Part shown: piece by piece, positions 52,200 through 61,250 of the stretch | Numbering within the stretch: the first letter of the stretch is position 1 | Layout: each line of letters starts with the position of its first letter | Assembly (NCBI RefSeq): GCF_022844445.1 | Contig: NZ_JALHLS010000003.1 | Span: 1-64,000 of the forward strand | DNA length: 64,000 bases | Direction of reading: 5' to 3' | From: Hyphomonas sp. | GTDB taxonomy: Bacteria > Pseudomonadota > Alphaproteobacteria > Caulobacterales > Hyphomonadaceae | Program-made: the position numbers and the translations under genes | The notes under the pieces: generated by a model | The model's database searches: none | Seen by the model: only the letters and a program-made list of their open reading frames with translations | What the model was told of the DNA's origin: nothing

Positions 52200-53363
52200 A
52201 TGTCAGACCGCGCCCTGATGCCCGATCTGCTGCGGGCTTTTGCGCTTTTCGGCATTGCCGTGGTGAACGTGACCGCGTTCGCGCAGCCCTTTTCCTCCGG
52301 CTTCCATAATGGCGGCCTGAACACGGCGGCGGACCAGGTCGTCTATGGCGCGGTCGGCCTGTTGTTTTTTATGAAGTCCTATCCGCTGTTCTCGATGATG
52401 TTTGGCGCGGGGCTCAGTTTCCAGCTGATGGCTGCTGAGCGGGCCGGGAAAGATTTCGCGCCGCGCTACTTCCGGCGTATGGCCGCACTGATCGTTCTGG
52501 GCGTCCTGCACTTTGTTTTTTTCTGGTTCGGCGACATCCTGCTCACCTACGGCCTTCTTGGCTGCCTGCTGTTCGTGCTGCGCAATGCCAGCGTGAAGAC
52601 GCTTGTCCGTACCGGGATCATACTGATCCTGATCAACACACTTTTGTTGCTGGCGATAGCCGTCATGGTCTGGGCGGGCGAAACCTACGCACCTGAAGCC
52701 ATGGCCGAAGCTGGCTACGAAGAAATGGATGCCGCTGCCCGCGTTGCCTTTGCAGAAGGCACGTTCTGGCAGGCGGCTCTCTATCGGCTGAAACTGTTGC
52801 CCCTGGTGCTGCCCAGCGTGATCGTTCAGCAAGGCATTTCGGTGTTTGGCTTCTTCTGCTTCGGGCTGGCCGCAGTTAAGGCCGGCACCATTGATCAGCC
52901 AATGGCCTCGATCTGGAAGCTTTCCCGCCGGGTGTTCCTGCCCATCGGCCTTGCCGGCAGCGCCCTTGGCAGCTGGATCCTGTTGCAGGCGGGCTCAGCC
53001 GTCGATTCCACGTTCGTTTTCGGCAGCGCGGTCATCATGGGTTTCTCGGCCTTCTCCGCGCTCGGTTATGCCGGACTCATCGCAGCCATCTCGAGCGGTG
53101 CGGGTGGTCCTGTCAGCCGATTTCTGGCCAAGGCAGGTTCGGCTTCGTTGACCGCCTATCTTCTTCAATCCTTGCTCTTCTCTCTGATCTTCACGGCCTA
53201 CGGCCTCGACCAGTTTGGCAGGATGGGCGCCGCCGAAGCCATTGGCGTGGCAGCGGCTGTAGCGCTGGCCTCCCTCCTTTTCACGGGAATATGGCGCAGC
53301 TTCGCCCCGCGCGGCCCGATGGAAGTTCTGCTACGGCGGATCACGTACTGGGGACGCAGCTAA
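52200..53363 (+). CDS. DUF418-type multi-pass membrane protein
   Basis: A 387-residue integral membrane protein with about nine to ten transmembrane helices. It begins with the family signature DLLRAFALFGIAVVNV and contains SYPLFSMMFGAGLSFQ and a C-terminal SLTAYLLQSLLFSLIF plus GPMEVLLRRITYW, the DUF418 hallmark (YeiB-like). The function is unknown; it belongs to the acyltransferase-3-like superfamily. The start is ATG 52200 with GGGAGG six bases upstream; the longer frame runs back through the tRNA-Thr and is not coding. Confidence 0.85.
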   Translation: MSDRALMPDLLRAFALFGIAVVNVTAFAQPFSSGFHNGGLNTAADQVVYGAVGLLFFMKSYPLFSMMFGAGLSFQLMAAERAGKDFAPRYFRRMAALIVLGVLHFVFFWFGDILLTYGLLGCLLFVLRNASVKTLVRTGIILILINTLLLLAIAVMVWAGETYAPEAMAEAGYEEMDAAARVAFAEGTFWQAALYRLKLLPLVLPSVIVQQGISVFGFFCFGLAAVKAGTIDQPMASIWKLSRRVFLPIGLAGSALGSWILLQAGSAVDSTFVFGSAVIMGFSAFSALGYAGLIAAISSGAGGPVSRFLAKAGSASLTAYLLQSLLFSLIFTAYGLDQFGRMGAAEAIGVAAAVALASLLFTGIWRSFAPRGPMEVLLRRITYWGRS

Positions 53364-53478
53364 CTGGAGTTTCCGTAGCCCCTAAGTAATTGAAAAGCAG
53401 AGGGTTTCGCCGGAAAGCGGAACCATTTGAACGACGAAGAATTGATTGGTCATACATCGCCGCTTCAAGGAGACGGAC

Positions 53479-53958
53479 ATGAAGACCGCAATCTGCAGAC
53501 AGGCCATTGCCGGATTTGCTGCCTTCGCCCTTGCCTTACCGCTGGTGGCTCAGACACCGCCAGCACCTGCGCAGGCCGCGACCGGTGCAGCGACGCGCGC
53601 CGCCTGCGCGAACAGCCAGATCGCGGTCTACTTCAGCGCCTATGACACCGAACTCACGCCGCAGTCCGAGCGCCTGATCGACGAGGTCAGCGAACAGTTG
53701 AAGAGCTGTTATGTGAGCCGGGTGACTGTCAGCGTATTGTCCGAAGAAGCCCATACGGATGAAGACGCCGCATCGCTCTCAGAAGCGCGCGCCAACAACG
53801 TAGTCACAGCCCTTCTCGACCAGGGCATCGAGCCGGCGAGTTGCAGGACCACGTTTGACCGGCTGGAAGCCAGCGCAGCAGGCGCCGTGCCCATGATCGA
53901 GCCAATGGCCCGCCGCGTCAGCGTGACTTTCGAGGTTGGTCCCGGATACGGCGCGTAG
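53479..53958 (+). CDS. Small periplasmic OmpA-like domain protein
   Basis: A 159-residue exported protein. A signal peptide (IAGFAAFALALPLVAQ) is followed by an OmpA-C-like domain with IAVYFSAYDTELTPQSERLID and a recognisable SEARANNVVTALLDQGI helix. The GHTD motif is replaced by SEEAHTDED, so peptidoglycan binding may be altered. Two cysteines could form a disulfide. AAGGAG six bases before ATG 53479 fixes the start. It stands alone, 172 bases before metG. Confidence 0.7.
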   Translation: MKTAICRQAIAGFAAFALALPLVAQTPPAPAQAATGAATRAACANSQIAVYFSAYDTELTPQSERLIDEVSEQLKSCYVSRVTVSVLSEEAHTDEDAASLSEARANNVVTALLDQGIEPASCRTTFDRLEASAAGAVPMIEPMARRVSVTFEVGPGYGA

Positions 53959-54131
53959 GCATCCCCTCCCCCAAACTCCTCGGAACCCGGTCAGGCTCAC
54001 TCCGGCCGGGTTTTCCGAAACCGGCAGCTGAGAGTTTCTTTTCCGGTACACCGCGTTAAAAGGGCGTCCTTCTCGGGCCAGTGGCCCGTTTCGGCCGCAT
54101 CCGGCCCCAAAAGGGAAAGAAACCGCGCCCC

Positions 54132-55859
54132 ATGACGCATACCCGGCGTATCCTGATCACGTCTGCCCTGCCCTACATCAACGGGGTGAAGCATCTTGGC
54201 AATCTGGCAGGATCGATGCTGCCTGCCGACGTGTACGCCCGTGTAATGCGCCTCAAGGGCCATGAGGTGACGTATATCTGCGCCACAGACGAACACGGCA
54301 CACCCGCCGAGCTTGCCGCCCAGGCAGCCGGTCAAACGGTGCAGCAGTATTGCGACGAGCAATACGAGATCCAGCGCCAGGCCGGCGAAGGATTTCTCCT
54401 CTCTTATGACTGGTTCGGTCGCACCTCGCGGCCCGCGAACCATAAGCTGACGCAGCACTTTGCGCAGCAGCTTGAAAAGAACGGCCTGATCGAGTCGCAG
54501 ACCTCGAAACAGGTCTACGCGGTCGACGATGGCCGGTTCCTGCCGGACCGCTATGTCGAAGGCACCTGCCCGCACTGCGGCTACGAGAAAGCGCGCGGCG
54601 ACCAGTGTGATAATTGTGGCCGGCTGCTCGACCCGACTGACCTGAAGAACCCCTACTCCGCCGTGACCGGCAGCCGGAACATCGAGGTGCGGGATACGGA
54701 GCATCTCTATCTCCAGCAGACTGGCATGCAGGACACAATCCGCGCCTGGGTCAACGAGAAGGGCAAAGCCTGGCCGTCGTTGGCCGTTTCGATTGCCAAC
54801 AAGTGGCTCGACGAAGGCCTGATCGCCCGCTCGATCACGCGCGACCTGAGTTGGGGCGTGAAGGTAACCTCCGCAGACGGATCACCTCGTCCGGGCTTCG
54901 AGAACAAGGTTTTCTATGTCTGGTTCGATGCACCGATCGGCTATATCTCGGCCACGCAGGAATGGGCAGAGGCCACGGGCAATGACTGGGAGAAGCTCTG
55001 GAAGCGCGACAAGGGCGCCGACAAGACCGAGTACGTCCAGTTCATGGGGAAGGATAACGTAGCCTTCCACACGGTGAGTTTCCCCGTCACGTTGCTCGGC
55101 TCCGGCGAGCCGTGGAAAACCGTCGACAAGCTGAAAGCGTTCAACTGGGTCACCTGGTATGGTGGCAAGTTCTCAACCAGCAGCAAGCGCGGCGTGTTCA
55201 TGGACCAGGCGCTGAGCCTTCTGCCGGCGGACTACTGGCGCTGGTACTTGATCGCCAACGCGCCTGAAGGCTCGGATGCCGCCTTCACATGGGAAGGATT
55301 CCAGGCGGCCGTGAACTCCGACCTTGCGAACGTGCTCGGCAACTTCGTCAACCGGATCACCAAGTATTGTGCTTCAAAGTTCGATGGCAAGATTCCGGAG
55401 TCCGGTACGCCCGGCGAAGCGGAAGCGTGGATGGCGAACGAACTGTCGACGCGCCTGAAGGCGATCGATGAATACTACGAGGCGATGGAGTTCCGGAAAG
55501 CGGCGGCAGAGACGCGCGCGCTGTGGGCAGCCGGCAACGAGTATCTCACGAAGGCTGAGCCCTGGGTGAAGTACAAGTCGGATGTGGACGGCGCCGCCGT
55601 CGGCGTGCGCGCGGGGATCAACCTCGCCGCTATCTTTGCCATTGTGGCGCAGCCGATCATTCCCGACGCTGCCAGGAAAGTGCTCGACGCGCTCGGTATT
55701 CCGGAAGGAAATCGCCGCTGGCCGACGTGGAACGACGAGAACCTGATGGACGCTATGCCGCGCGGCGCGCCGATCACGCCGCCGGAGGTGCTGTTCCAGA
55801 AGATCGAGGATGCGCAGGTAGCGGAGTGGACCGAGCGCTTCGGCGGCGGCAAGGAATAG
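54132..55859 (+). CDS. metG: Methionyl-tRNA synthetase
   Basis: A 575-residue class I synthetase charging tRNA-Met. The HIGH motif is HLGN (VKHLGNLAGS), preceded by TSALPYINGV. The zinc-binding insert is CPHCGYEKARGDQCDNCG. The KMSKS loop is KFSTSSKRGV, an unusual variant found in the archaeal-like MetRS subgroup rather than the KISKS form of most alphaproteobacteria. The C-terminal alpha-helical anticodon-binding domain is present; a C-terminal EMAP/Trbp111 domain is absent. ATG 54132 was chosen because MTHTRRILITSALPY matches the usual start; the upstream frame is not conserved. Confidence 0.92.
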   Translation: MTHTRRILITSALPYINGVKHLGNLAGSMLPADVYARVMRLKGHEVTYICATDEHGTPAELAAQAAGQTVQQYCDEQYEIQRQAGEGFLLSYDWFGRTSRPANHKLTQHFAQQLEKNGLIESQTSKQVYAVDDGRFLPDRYVEGTCPHCGYEKARGDQCDNCGRLLDPTDLKNPYSAVTGSRNIEVRDTEHLYLQQTGMQDTIRAWVNEKGKAWPSLAVSIANKWLDEGLIARSITRDLSWGVKVTSADGSPRPGFENKVFYVWFDAPIGYISATQEWAEATGNDWEKLWKRDKGADKTEYVQFMGKDNVAFHTVSFPVTLLGSGEPWKTVDKLKAFNWVTWYGGKFSTSSKRGVFMDQALSLLPADYWRWYLIANAPEGSDAAFTWEGFQAAVNSDLANVLGNFVNRITKYCASKFDGKIPESGTPGEAEAWMANELSTRLKAIDEYYEAMEFRKAAAETRALWAAGNEYLTKAEPWVKYKSDVDGAAVGVRAGINLAAIFAIVAQPIIPDAARKVLDALGIPEGNRRWPTWNDENLMDAMPRGAPITPPEVLFQKIEDAQVAEWTERFGGGKE

Positions 55860-55863
55860 GCGC

Positions 55864-56346
55864 ATGGCGAGCCTCCGGAGCGGAGGCTGCCAGTGCGGCC
55901 GCGTCCGGTTCCGCGCTGCCGGCCTGCTCGACAATCCGCACGTCTGCCATTGCCGGATGTGCCAGAAAGCGACCGGCAATTTCTTTGCCGCGCTGGTGGG
56001 TGTTCCGCTTACGGACTTTCAATGGACACGCGGCGCGGCGGCGGAGTTTCACAGTTCGGAGAAGGCCCGGCGCGGTTTTTGCCGGGATTGCGGCACGCCG
56101 CTCTATTACCAGCACGAGGACAACGCGCACATTTCGATGAGCATCGGCGCGTTCGATGATCCAGCCTCCGTCCCGCTGAAATTCCAGCTTGGTATGGAGG
56201 GCCGATTGCCCCAGATGGACCAGCTGAACGACCTGCCCCATCACGGCGCGACCGAAGAGGCGATGCCGGAGGAAGCCGCGCGCATCCGGCGCAGCAACAA
56301 CCAGCACCCGGACGACGATACGGCAGACTGGTTGCCGAAGGCCTAG
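55864..56346 (+). CDS. GFA family (CENP-V/GFA) zinc protein
   Basis: A 160-residue GFA-domain protein with three pairs of zinc-binding cysteines: GGCQCGRVRF, CHCRMCQKATG and GFCRDCGTPLYY. Named after glutathione-dependent formaldehyde-activating enzyme, but most members have no proven activity. It starts 4 bases after the metG stop with GGAG upstream and converges with the DUF938 gene, overlapping it by 4 bases. Confidence 0.88.
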   Translation: MASLRSGGCQCGRVRFRAAGLLDNPHVCHCRMCQKATGNFFAALVGVPLTDFQWTRGAAAEFHSSEKARRGFCRDCGTPLYYQHEDNAHISMSIGAFDDPASVPLKFQLGMEGRLPQMDQLNDLPHHGATEEAMPEEAARIRRSNNQHPDDDTADWLPKA

Positions 56347-56999
56347 ACGTGCCGGAACACGGCGATCAGGTTGTTTGCGGGCATTTCACGCACGTCTTGA
56401 AGCGTGAGGCCTGCTGCGCGGGCGAGCGGCGCAAGTTGTACATCCAGGTCGCGTACGCCCCAGTCCGGATTGCGGGCCTTCAGGTTCTCGCTGAACGCGG
56501 CGTTCGAGGGCGCGATATTGCCGTGCCGCGCGAAGGGGCCGTAGAGGATCAACGTGCCGTCCGGCGCCAGCAGCCTCCCAGCCCCGCGAAACAGGCCCTC
56601 GGCTGCCCCGAAGGGCGCAATATGGACCATGTTGGCAGAGTATATCGCCTGCCAGGCTGCGGCGCGCTCTGCGCCGCCCCAGTCGTCCGAGGACGCATCG
56701 ATGACAAGGGGGCCGCGCAGGCGGCCCTGCTTGTCCGCGGCGCGCCAGGCCCGCTGACTGACGAGGCTTTCGGGGTCGATGTCCGAATAGGTCCAGTCGA
56801 GACCCTGCAGATGCTGCGTGAACCAGGCGCCGTGTTCGCCGGTGCCGGAGGCGATCTCGAGGACAGCAGCCTTTTCCGGGAGCAATTCCCTGAGGGCGTG
56901 CAGGATCGGATCCCGGTTGCGCGCCGCCGAGGGCGAGTAGCGCCGCCCATCGCCGCTTTCGCCTCGATCTTCCAGCGCGACCGGCGGCTTATCCGCCAC
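56343..56999 (-). CDS. DUF938-type SAM-dependent methyltransferase
   Basis: A 218-residue protein of the DUF938 family. The AdoMet-binding Rossmann motif is VLEIASGTGEHGAWF, and TYSDIDPES, ANMVHIAPF and LILYGPFARHG are further family signatures. The substrate is unknown. The start is GTG 56999, overlapping the end of the aldo/keto reductase gene by 11 bases; the longer frame lies wholly inside that gene. Co-transcribed with the reductase and probably the acyl-CoA synthetase upstream. Confidence 0.82.
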   Translation of the reverse strand: MADKPPVALEDRGESGDGRRYSPSAARNRDPILHALRELLPEKAAVLEIASGTGEHGAWFTQHLQGLDWTYSDIDPESLVSQRAWRAADKQGRLRGPLVIDASSDDWGGAERAAAWQAIYSANMVHIAPFGAAEGLFRGAGRLLAPDGTLILYGPFARHGNIAPSNAAFSENLKARNPDWGVRDLDVQLAPLARAAGLTLQDVREMPANNLIAVFRHV

Positions 57000-58011
57000 T
57001 GGCGGCCCGTTCGAATTCGAACATTTCGGTCGTGACGCTCGCCTGGCCCGGCGGACTGTAGCGCGGCCCGGCAGCACGCTCGGGCGAGAAATGCGCGTCG
57101 AGCCGGGCGACCTGCGCCGGCGTCAGCGTGACGTTGGTGGCCGTGTGGTTCTCTTCGAGGTGCGCGATCTTTGCCGTGCCCGGGATCGGGATCACGTGAG
57201 GCCCCTTGGCCAAAGTCCAGGCGAGCGCAAGCTGGGCGACCGAACAGCCGGCTTCCTTTGCAACCGCGCGCGCCTCATCCAGCAGCGCAAGGTTCTTCGG
57301 ATAGAACTCGGGCGCAAAGCGCGGGAACATCACACGGCGCAGATCTGTATCGTGGAACGCCGCAGGATCCGCCGGCGGGTCGGCGAGGAAACCTCGCCCG
57401 ACCGGCGAGAAGGCGACGAGGACTGTGCCGAGTTCGCGGCAGGCGTCCAATACGGCAATTTCCGGATTGCGCACCCAGAGGGAATACTCCGATTGCAACG
57501 CCGCGACGGGGTGGATCCTGTGCGCCCGGCGCAGCTGGTCCTCGCCCATTTCCGACAGGCCGATGAAACGGATCTTACCTTCCCGCACGAGATCAGAAAG
57601 CGCCCCCGCGGAGTCTTCCACCGGTACTTTCGGGTCAGGGCGATGCAGGTAGTAGAGGTCGATCACGTCCGTACGCAGACGTTTCAGGCTCGCCTCGCAG
57701 GCCGCCTTGATCGCTTCCGGCCTCCCATCCAGGACGCGCTGGCCGTCGCGGAAGCCGAGCACACATTTGCTGGCGAGGAAGTATTCCTTGCGCCGCTGGC
57801 CCAGAGCCTCGCCGATCAGTTCCTCACTGCGGCCAAGGCCGTAGATCGTAGCGGTGTCAAGGAAGTCGCACCCGAGATCGAGTGCGCGCACCAGCAGCGC
57901 CTTGGCATCCACCTCGTTCAGCGGCGGCCCGTAGGCGTGGGTAATGTTCATGCAACCGAGCCCAACGGGATGCACCTCCCGATCGCCGATACGCCGTCTG
58001 CTCACCGTCAT
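56989..58011 (-). CDS. Aldo/keto reductase
   Basis: A 340-residue TIM-barrel oxidoreductase. It has LGCMNITHAYG, DTATIYGLGRSEELIG with the catalytic Asp and Tyr, the catalytic Lys in LASKCV, and the catalytic His in YYLHRPDP. The C-terminal GTAKIAHLEEN segment binds the NADPH phosphate. It reduces aldehydes or ketones; the substrate is unknown. It starts 4 bases after the acyl-CoA synthetase stop and overlaps the DUF938 gene. Confidence 0.9.
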   Translation of the reverse strand: MTVSRRRIGDREVHPVGLGCMNITHAYGPPLNEVDAKALLVRALDLGCDFLDTATIYGLGRSEELIGEALGQRRKEYFLASKCVLGFRDGQRVLDGRPEAIKAACEASLKRLRTDVIDLYYLHRPDPKVPVEDSAGALSDLVREGKIRFIGLSEMGEDQLRRAHRIHPVAALQSEYSLWVRNPEIAVLDACRELGTVLVAFSPVGRGFLADPPADPAAFHDTDLRRVMFPRFAPEFYPKNLALLDEARAVAKEAGCSVAQLALAWTLAKGPHVIPIPGTAKIAHLEENHTATNVTLTPAQVARLDAHFSPERAAGPRYSPPGQASVTTEMFEFERAASGG

Positions 58012-58015
58012 GAGA

Positions 58016-59764
58016 TCAGGCCCTTGGTGCGAAGCGCTTGCGCAGCTCAGCCTTCACGATCTTCCCATTCGCGTTGCGCGGCAACGGCTCGTTAAGGAAC
58101 TGGATCTCGACCGGCACCTTGAAGGCGGCGAGTTGTCCGGCGACATGCGCGCGCAACTCCGCTTCGTTCGCCGTCTTGCCCGGCTTCAACTGAACAATGG
58201 CGCCAACTTCCTCGCCAAGGATCTTGTGCTGGATACCGACCACGGCCGCATCCATGACGGCGGGATGGTCGTAGAGCGCGTTCTCGACTTCGATACAGTA
58301 GATGTTCTCGCCGCCGCGGATCAGCATGTCCTTCGCGCGGTCAACGAGGTAGAGGAAGCCCTCTTCGTCGATACGCGCGAGGTCTCCGGTTACCACCCAG
58401 CCGTTGCGGAACGTCTCTGCGGTTGCATCCGGACGGTTCCAGTAAAGTCGGCAGTTCGACGGGCTCTTGCACCACAGCTCACCCACCACCCCTACCGGCA
58501 ATTGCTTGCCGTCCGGATCGCAAATCTTGATTTCCACCGCGCCGGGAGGCGCGCCGGCGCTGGACGGACGATGGACATAATCCTCGCCGATGTTCAGCGT
58601 CGCCGTCGCACAGGTTTCCGTCATGCCCCAGCCATTGCCGGGCGCAGCTTCCGGAAAGCGCTTTTTGATCGTGGACACGAGTTCAGGCGCAGACGGCGCC
58701 CCGCCATAGGAGATAACCTGGATTGAGGAGAGGTCGTATTTGTCCCGGTCCGGATGTTCGAGCAGCTGCCAGGCGATGGCTGGCACGCCGCCAATGGAGG
58801 TGATCTTCTCAGCTTCAATGATCGGCAGCGCTTCTCCCGCATCCCATTTGTACATCGAGACGATCTTGTCGCCCCGCAGGGCCGACGGGATCAGGATCGC
58901 GAAGGAACCTGTGGCATGGAAAAAAGGCACCGAAAGCAGAGTTGCGCGCATCACTTCCGGATCGGGCGCCGGGACCGGCTCGCCCTTGCGCAGGTACATG
59001 CGGGCTGAGCAGGTCGTGGAGTTGAACATGTTCGACACGACGGCGCGGTGTGTCGCCAGCGCGCCTTTCGGTTTGCCGGTTGTGCCGGACGTGTACATGA
59101 TGGTCGCATCATCATCCGCATCCAGAGCAACGCCGAGCGGTCCGGCATCCGGAAGGTCGGCCCAGCTGTTCGGATGGCCGACGATGGCGTTCAGCGAATG
59201 CACGCGCGGGTCCGCAATCTCGTCCGCGGAATCGCGGGCAATCAGGATGTGCTTCAGATCCGGCAGACGCTCAAGGTAACCGCGGATGCGCTCGTAGATC
59301 TGGCCGTCAACGATGGCGACCTTCACCCCGACAAAGGAAAGGCCGTACTCAAGCTCTTCGGCGGTCCACCAGCTGTTCATCGGCGTTGTGATCGCGCCGG
59401 CGCTGAGCGCGGCGTAAAAGCCGAGCGGCCATTCCGGATAGTTGCGCATGATGACGGCCACGCGGTCGCCCTTGCGAACGTCGAACTTCGACTGCAGCAC
59501 CTTGGCGAGCGTGCGCGAGGCCAGATGTAACGCGCGGAAGGTCACCCGTTCGTTCTGGTAGACCAGGTAAGTGCGGTCCGCGAACTGCTCTGCTGCCATA
59601 TCGAGGATGGCGGGAATGGTCGCCGGTGCGTTCTTGTAGACCTTGAGGGGCACGCCGCGAATGACCGCGTCCTCCAGTTCGACCGGCGAGCCTGGACCCG
59701 CGAGGGCCGCATTTGCGTCTGCAATCGACATTGTCGGCCAGTTCGGTACCGCGCCTTCAGCCAT
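58016..59764 (-). CDS. Acyl-CoA synthetase (AMP-forming, class I adenylate-forming enzyme)
   Basis: A 582-residue ANL-family ligase. The AMP-binding P-loop-like motif is YTSGTTGKPKGA, the A5 core is NGWGMTETCA, the A7/A8 hinge is VVTGDLARIDEEGFLYLVDRAKDM, and the catalytic lysine motif A10 is NANGKIVK near the C-terminus. It activates a fatty or aryl acid as acyl-AMP, then CoA thioester. The neighbouring aldo/keto reductase suggests a small catabolic operon. ATG 59764. Confidence 0.9.
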   Translation of the reverse strand: MAEGAVPNWPTMSIADANAALAGPGSPVELEDAVIRGVPLKVYKNAPATIPAILDMAAEQFADRTYLVYQNERVTFRALHLASRTLAKVLQSKFDVRKGDRVAVIMRNYPEWPLGFYAALSAGAITTPMNSWWTAEELEYGLSFVGVKVAIVDGQIYERIRGYLERLPDLKHILIARDSADEIADPRVHSLNAIVGHPNSWADLPDAGPLGVALDADDDATIMYTSGTTGKPKGALATHRAVVSNMFNSTTCSARMYLRKGEPVPAPDPEVMRATLLSVPFFHATGSFAILIPSALRGDKIVSMYKWDAGEALPIIEAEKITSIGGVPAIAWQLLEHPDRDKYDLSSIQVISYGGAPSAPELVSTIKKRFPEAAPGNGWGMTETCATATLNIGEDYVHRPSSAGAPPGAVEIKICDPDGKQLPVGVVGELWCKSPSNCRLYWNRPDATAETFRNGWVVTGDLARIDEEGFLYLVDRAKDMLIRGGENIYCIEVENALYDHPAVMDAAVVGIQHKILGEEVGAIVQLKPGKTANEAELRAHVAGQLAAFKVPVEIQFLNEPLPRNANGKIVKAELRKRFAPRA

Positions 59765-59861
59765 TTCCCGTTTCCTCTGATTGTTTTCTGGTTCACCTCA
59801 ACAAACCATGTCTCGCGAGGGCTTTGAAGGGGCGCGCCCGGAAAATGCCAGCACGCCGCAC

Positions 59862-60449
59862 TCACGCAGTGCGGGCAGCGATCACCTTTTCGAGACCGGC
59901 CTGAGGGTCAAACCGGCGCGGGCGGGCATTGACGAGCCAGGACATCATCAAAGGCAGGCTGAACAGGATCACCACTGCCTTGATGATTACAGAGGCTGAA
60001 ATATTGCCCGGAACGATGGGAAGATGGGTGACAACGAGTGCCAGCATCGTGAAGGCCGCCAGGTTGAACGCCAGGAGCAGCCAGAAGATCGCAGGCTGTT
60101 CACCGGCCATGAACGCGGCATCGGGGTTGGTGCGGTGCACGCCCGCGACCACTGCCCGTACAAGGGCAAAGAAGGTATCGGACCGGTCCTCGAGGGCGCC
60201 GATCCCGCCCGCATGGAGGTTTGTGATGACCAGCCGTGATTTCGTGCCGGTCAGCTCCATCAGGAACCGCGTCGTTTGAAACCGGCCGGGCGTGAAGCCC
60301 AGCCGGAGTCGTTTTACGGCCCTATAGGGCACAGTGGTTACAAGCGTGCCACCGGGACCGGCCTGCTCAAGGCGGTCAGGATAGGCGCGCCAGACGGCTT
60401 CGCCCGTGTCGGCCAGTGACGCCCTGCGGCGATACTCGACAACCTCCAT
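59862..60449 (-). CDS. Hypothetical protein with two C-terminal transmembrane helices
   Basis: A 195-residue protein I do not recognise. The N-terminal ~110 residues look soluble with beta-strand character (RLEQAGPGGTLVTTVPY). Two hydrophobic helices (FWLLLAFNLAAFTMLALVV and a second IIKAVVILFSLPLMMSWLV) follow, ending in a short basic tail with FDPQAGLEKVI. A membrane-associated PH-like or signalling protein is possible but not shown. It lies alone between the acyl-CoA synthetase and a lipoprotein gene. ATG 60449. Confidence 0.7.
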   Translation of the reverse strand: MEVVEYRRRASLADTGEAVWRAYPDRLEQAGPGGTLVTTVPYRAVKRLRLGFTPGRFQTTRFLMELTGTKSRLVITNLHAGGIGALEDRSDTFFALVRAVVAGVHRTNPDAAFMAGEQPAIFWLLLAFNLAAFTMLALVVTHLPIVPGNISASVIIKAVVILFSLPLMMSWLVNARPRRFDPQAGLEKVIAARTA

Positions 60450-60480
60450 TCAGCGCCTCCCCTGACGGAGACGTTTACGC

Positions 60481-61131
60481 CTATTTGCCGAAATCGCAAA
60501 AACGCAGGTTGCGCGTCGTGCCGTCCCGGTCGGTCACCGCGTAGGCGCGGCCGGTCAGGTTTGAATCGTCGCAGAGGTAGCCGATCTGGGACATCGCCAG
60601 CAGTTCCTCATTACCCGGCAGGATGTCGTTGGCGACCATTACATCGATCGCTTCCTGGTGGCGGCCAAGTTTAAACAGGGCGAGGAACTGGTCCGCCTGC
60701 GTGGAGTTCACCGACTCGAGCTTTGCGATCAGCGCAGCCACGGCAGACTTTGCGCCAGGAAGCGCGGCAGCCGATTGCTTGGCAGCAGGTGTGTTGGCGT
60801 AGTCGGCCAGGACTTCATTGTAATACTCGACGGCGCCTTCGGCGTCATAGCCCGAAGGCGAACCGCTGAGCTGCCCGAGGCGATAGAGCGCGTCGGCGCG
60901 CTGCTGCGGCGAGATGCCGGTATCTCCGGCGAGTTGCATCAGGCGCTGGATAGCGGTCGGCGTGTTGCCGGCGGCAACCAGTTCGTCCGCCGTCTGCATG
61001 GCGAGATTGAAGGGCGAGACGACCGAGGTTTCGGCCGAGCTGGTGCCGGAGGAGGAAGGCACATCGGTGGACGAGGCGCAGGCGCCAAGGACGAGAGCGG
61101 AAGCGACAGCAAGCAGAAAGGGGCGAAGCAT
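60481..61131 (-). CDS. Hypothetical lipoprotein with tetratricopeptide-like repeats
   Basis: A 216-residue exported protein. The signal peptide ends in a lipobox LVLGACASS (Cys near residue 17), predicting an outer- or inner-membrane lipoprotein. The mature part has TPR-like helices (ADALYRLGQLSGS, AEGAVEYYNEVLADYA, FLALFKLGRHQEAIDVMV) and a C-terminal pair of cysteines near residues 184 and 212. Possibly a scaffold in envelope assembly; no specific role is evident. ATG 61131 has GGAGA six bases upstream; the longer frame would bury the signal peptide. Confidence 0.75.
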   Translation of the reverse strand: MLRPFLLAVASALVLGACASSTDVPSSSGTSSAETSVVSPFNLAMQTADELVAAGNTPTAIQRLMQLAGDTGISPQQRADALYRLGQLSGSPSGYDAEGAVEYYNEVLADYANTPAAKQSAAALPGAKSAVAALIAKLESVNSTQADQFLALFKLGRHQEAIDVMVANDILPGNEELLAMSQIGYLCDDSNLTGRAYAVTDRDGTTRNLRFCDFGK

Positions 61132-61250
61132 CGGTGGTCTCCGGGAAAGATCAGTGGATCGCGCTGGATTGAAATGCGCAGCGCCTTGCTTAGCGCGCCA
61201 AGCCCAGCGGTGACAGGGCCGAAGTGAGGTCAATTTGTGGCGCGCGGGCC

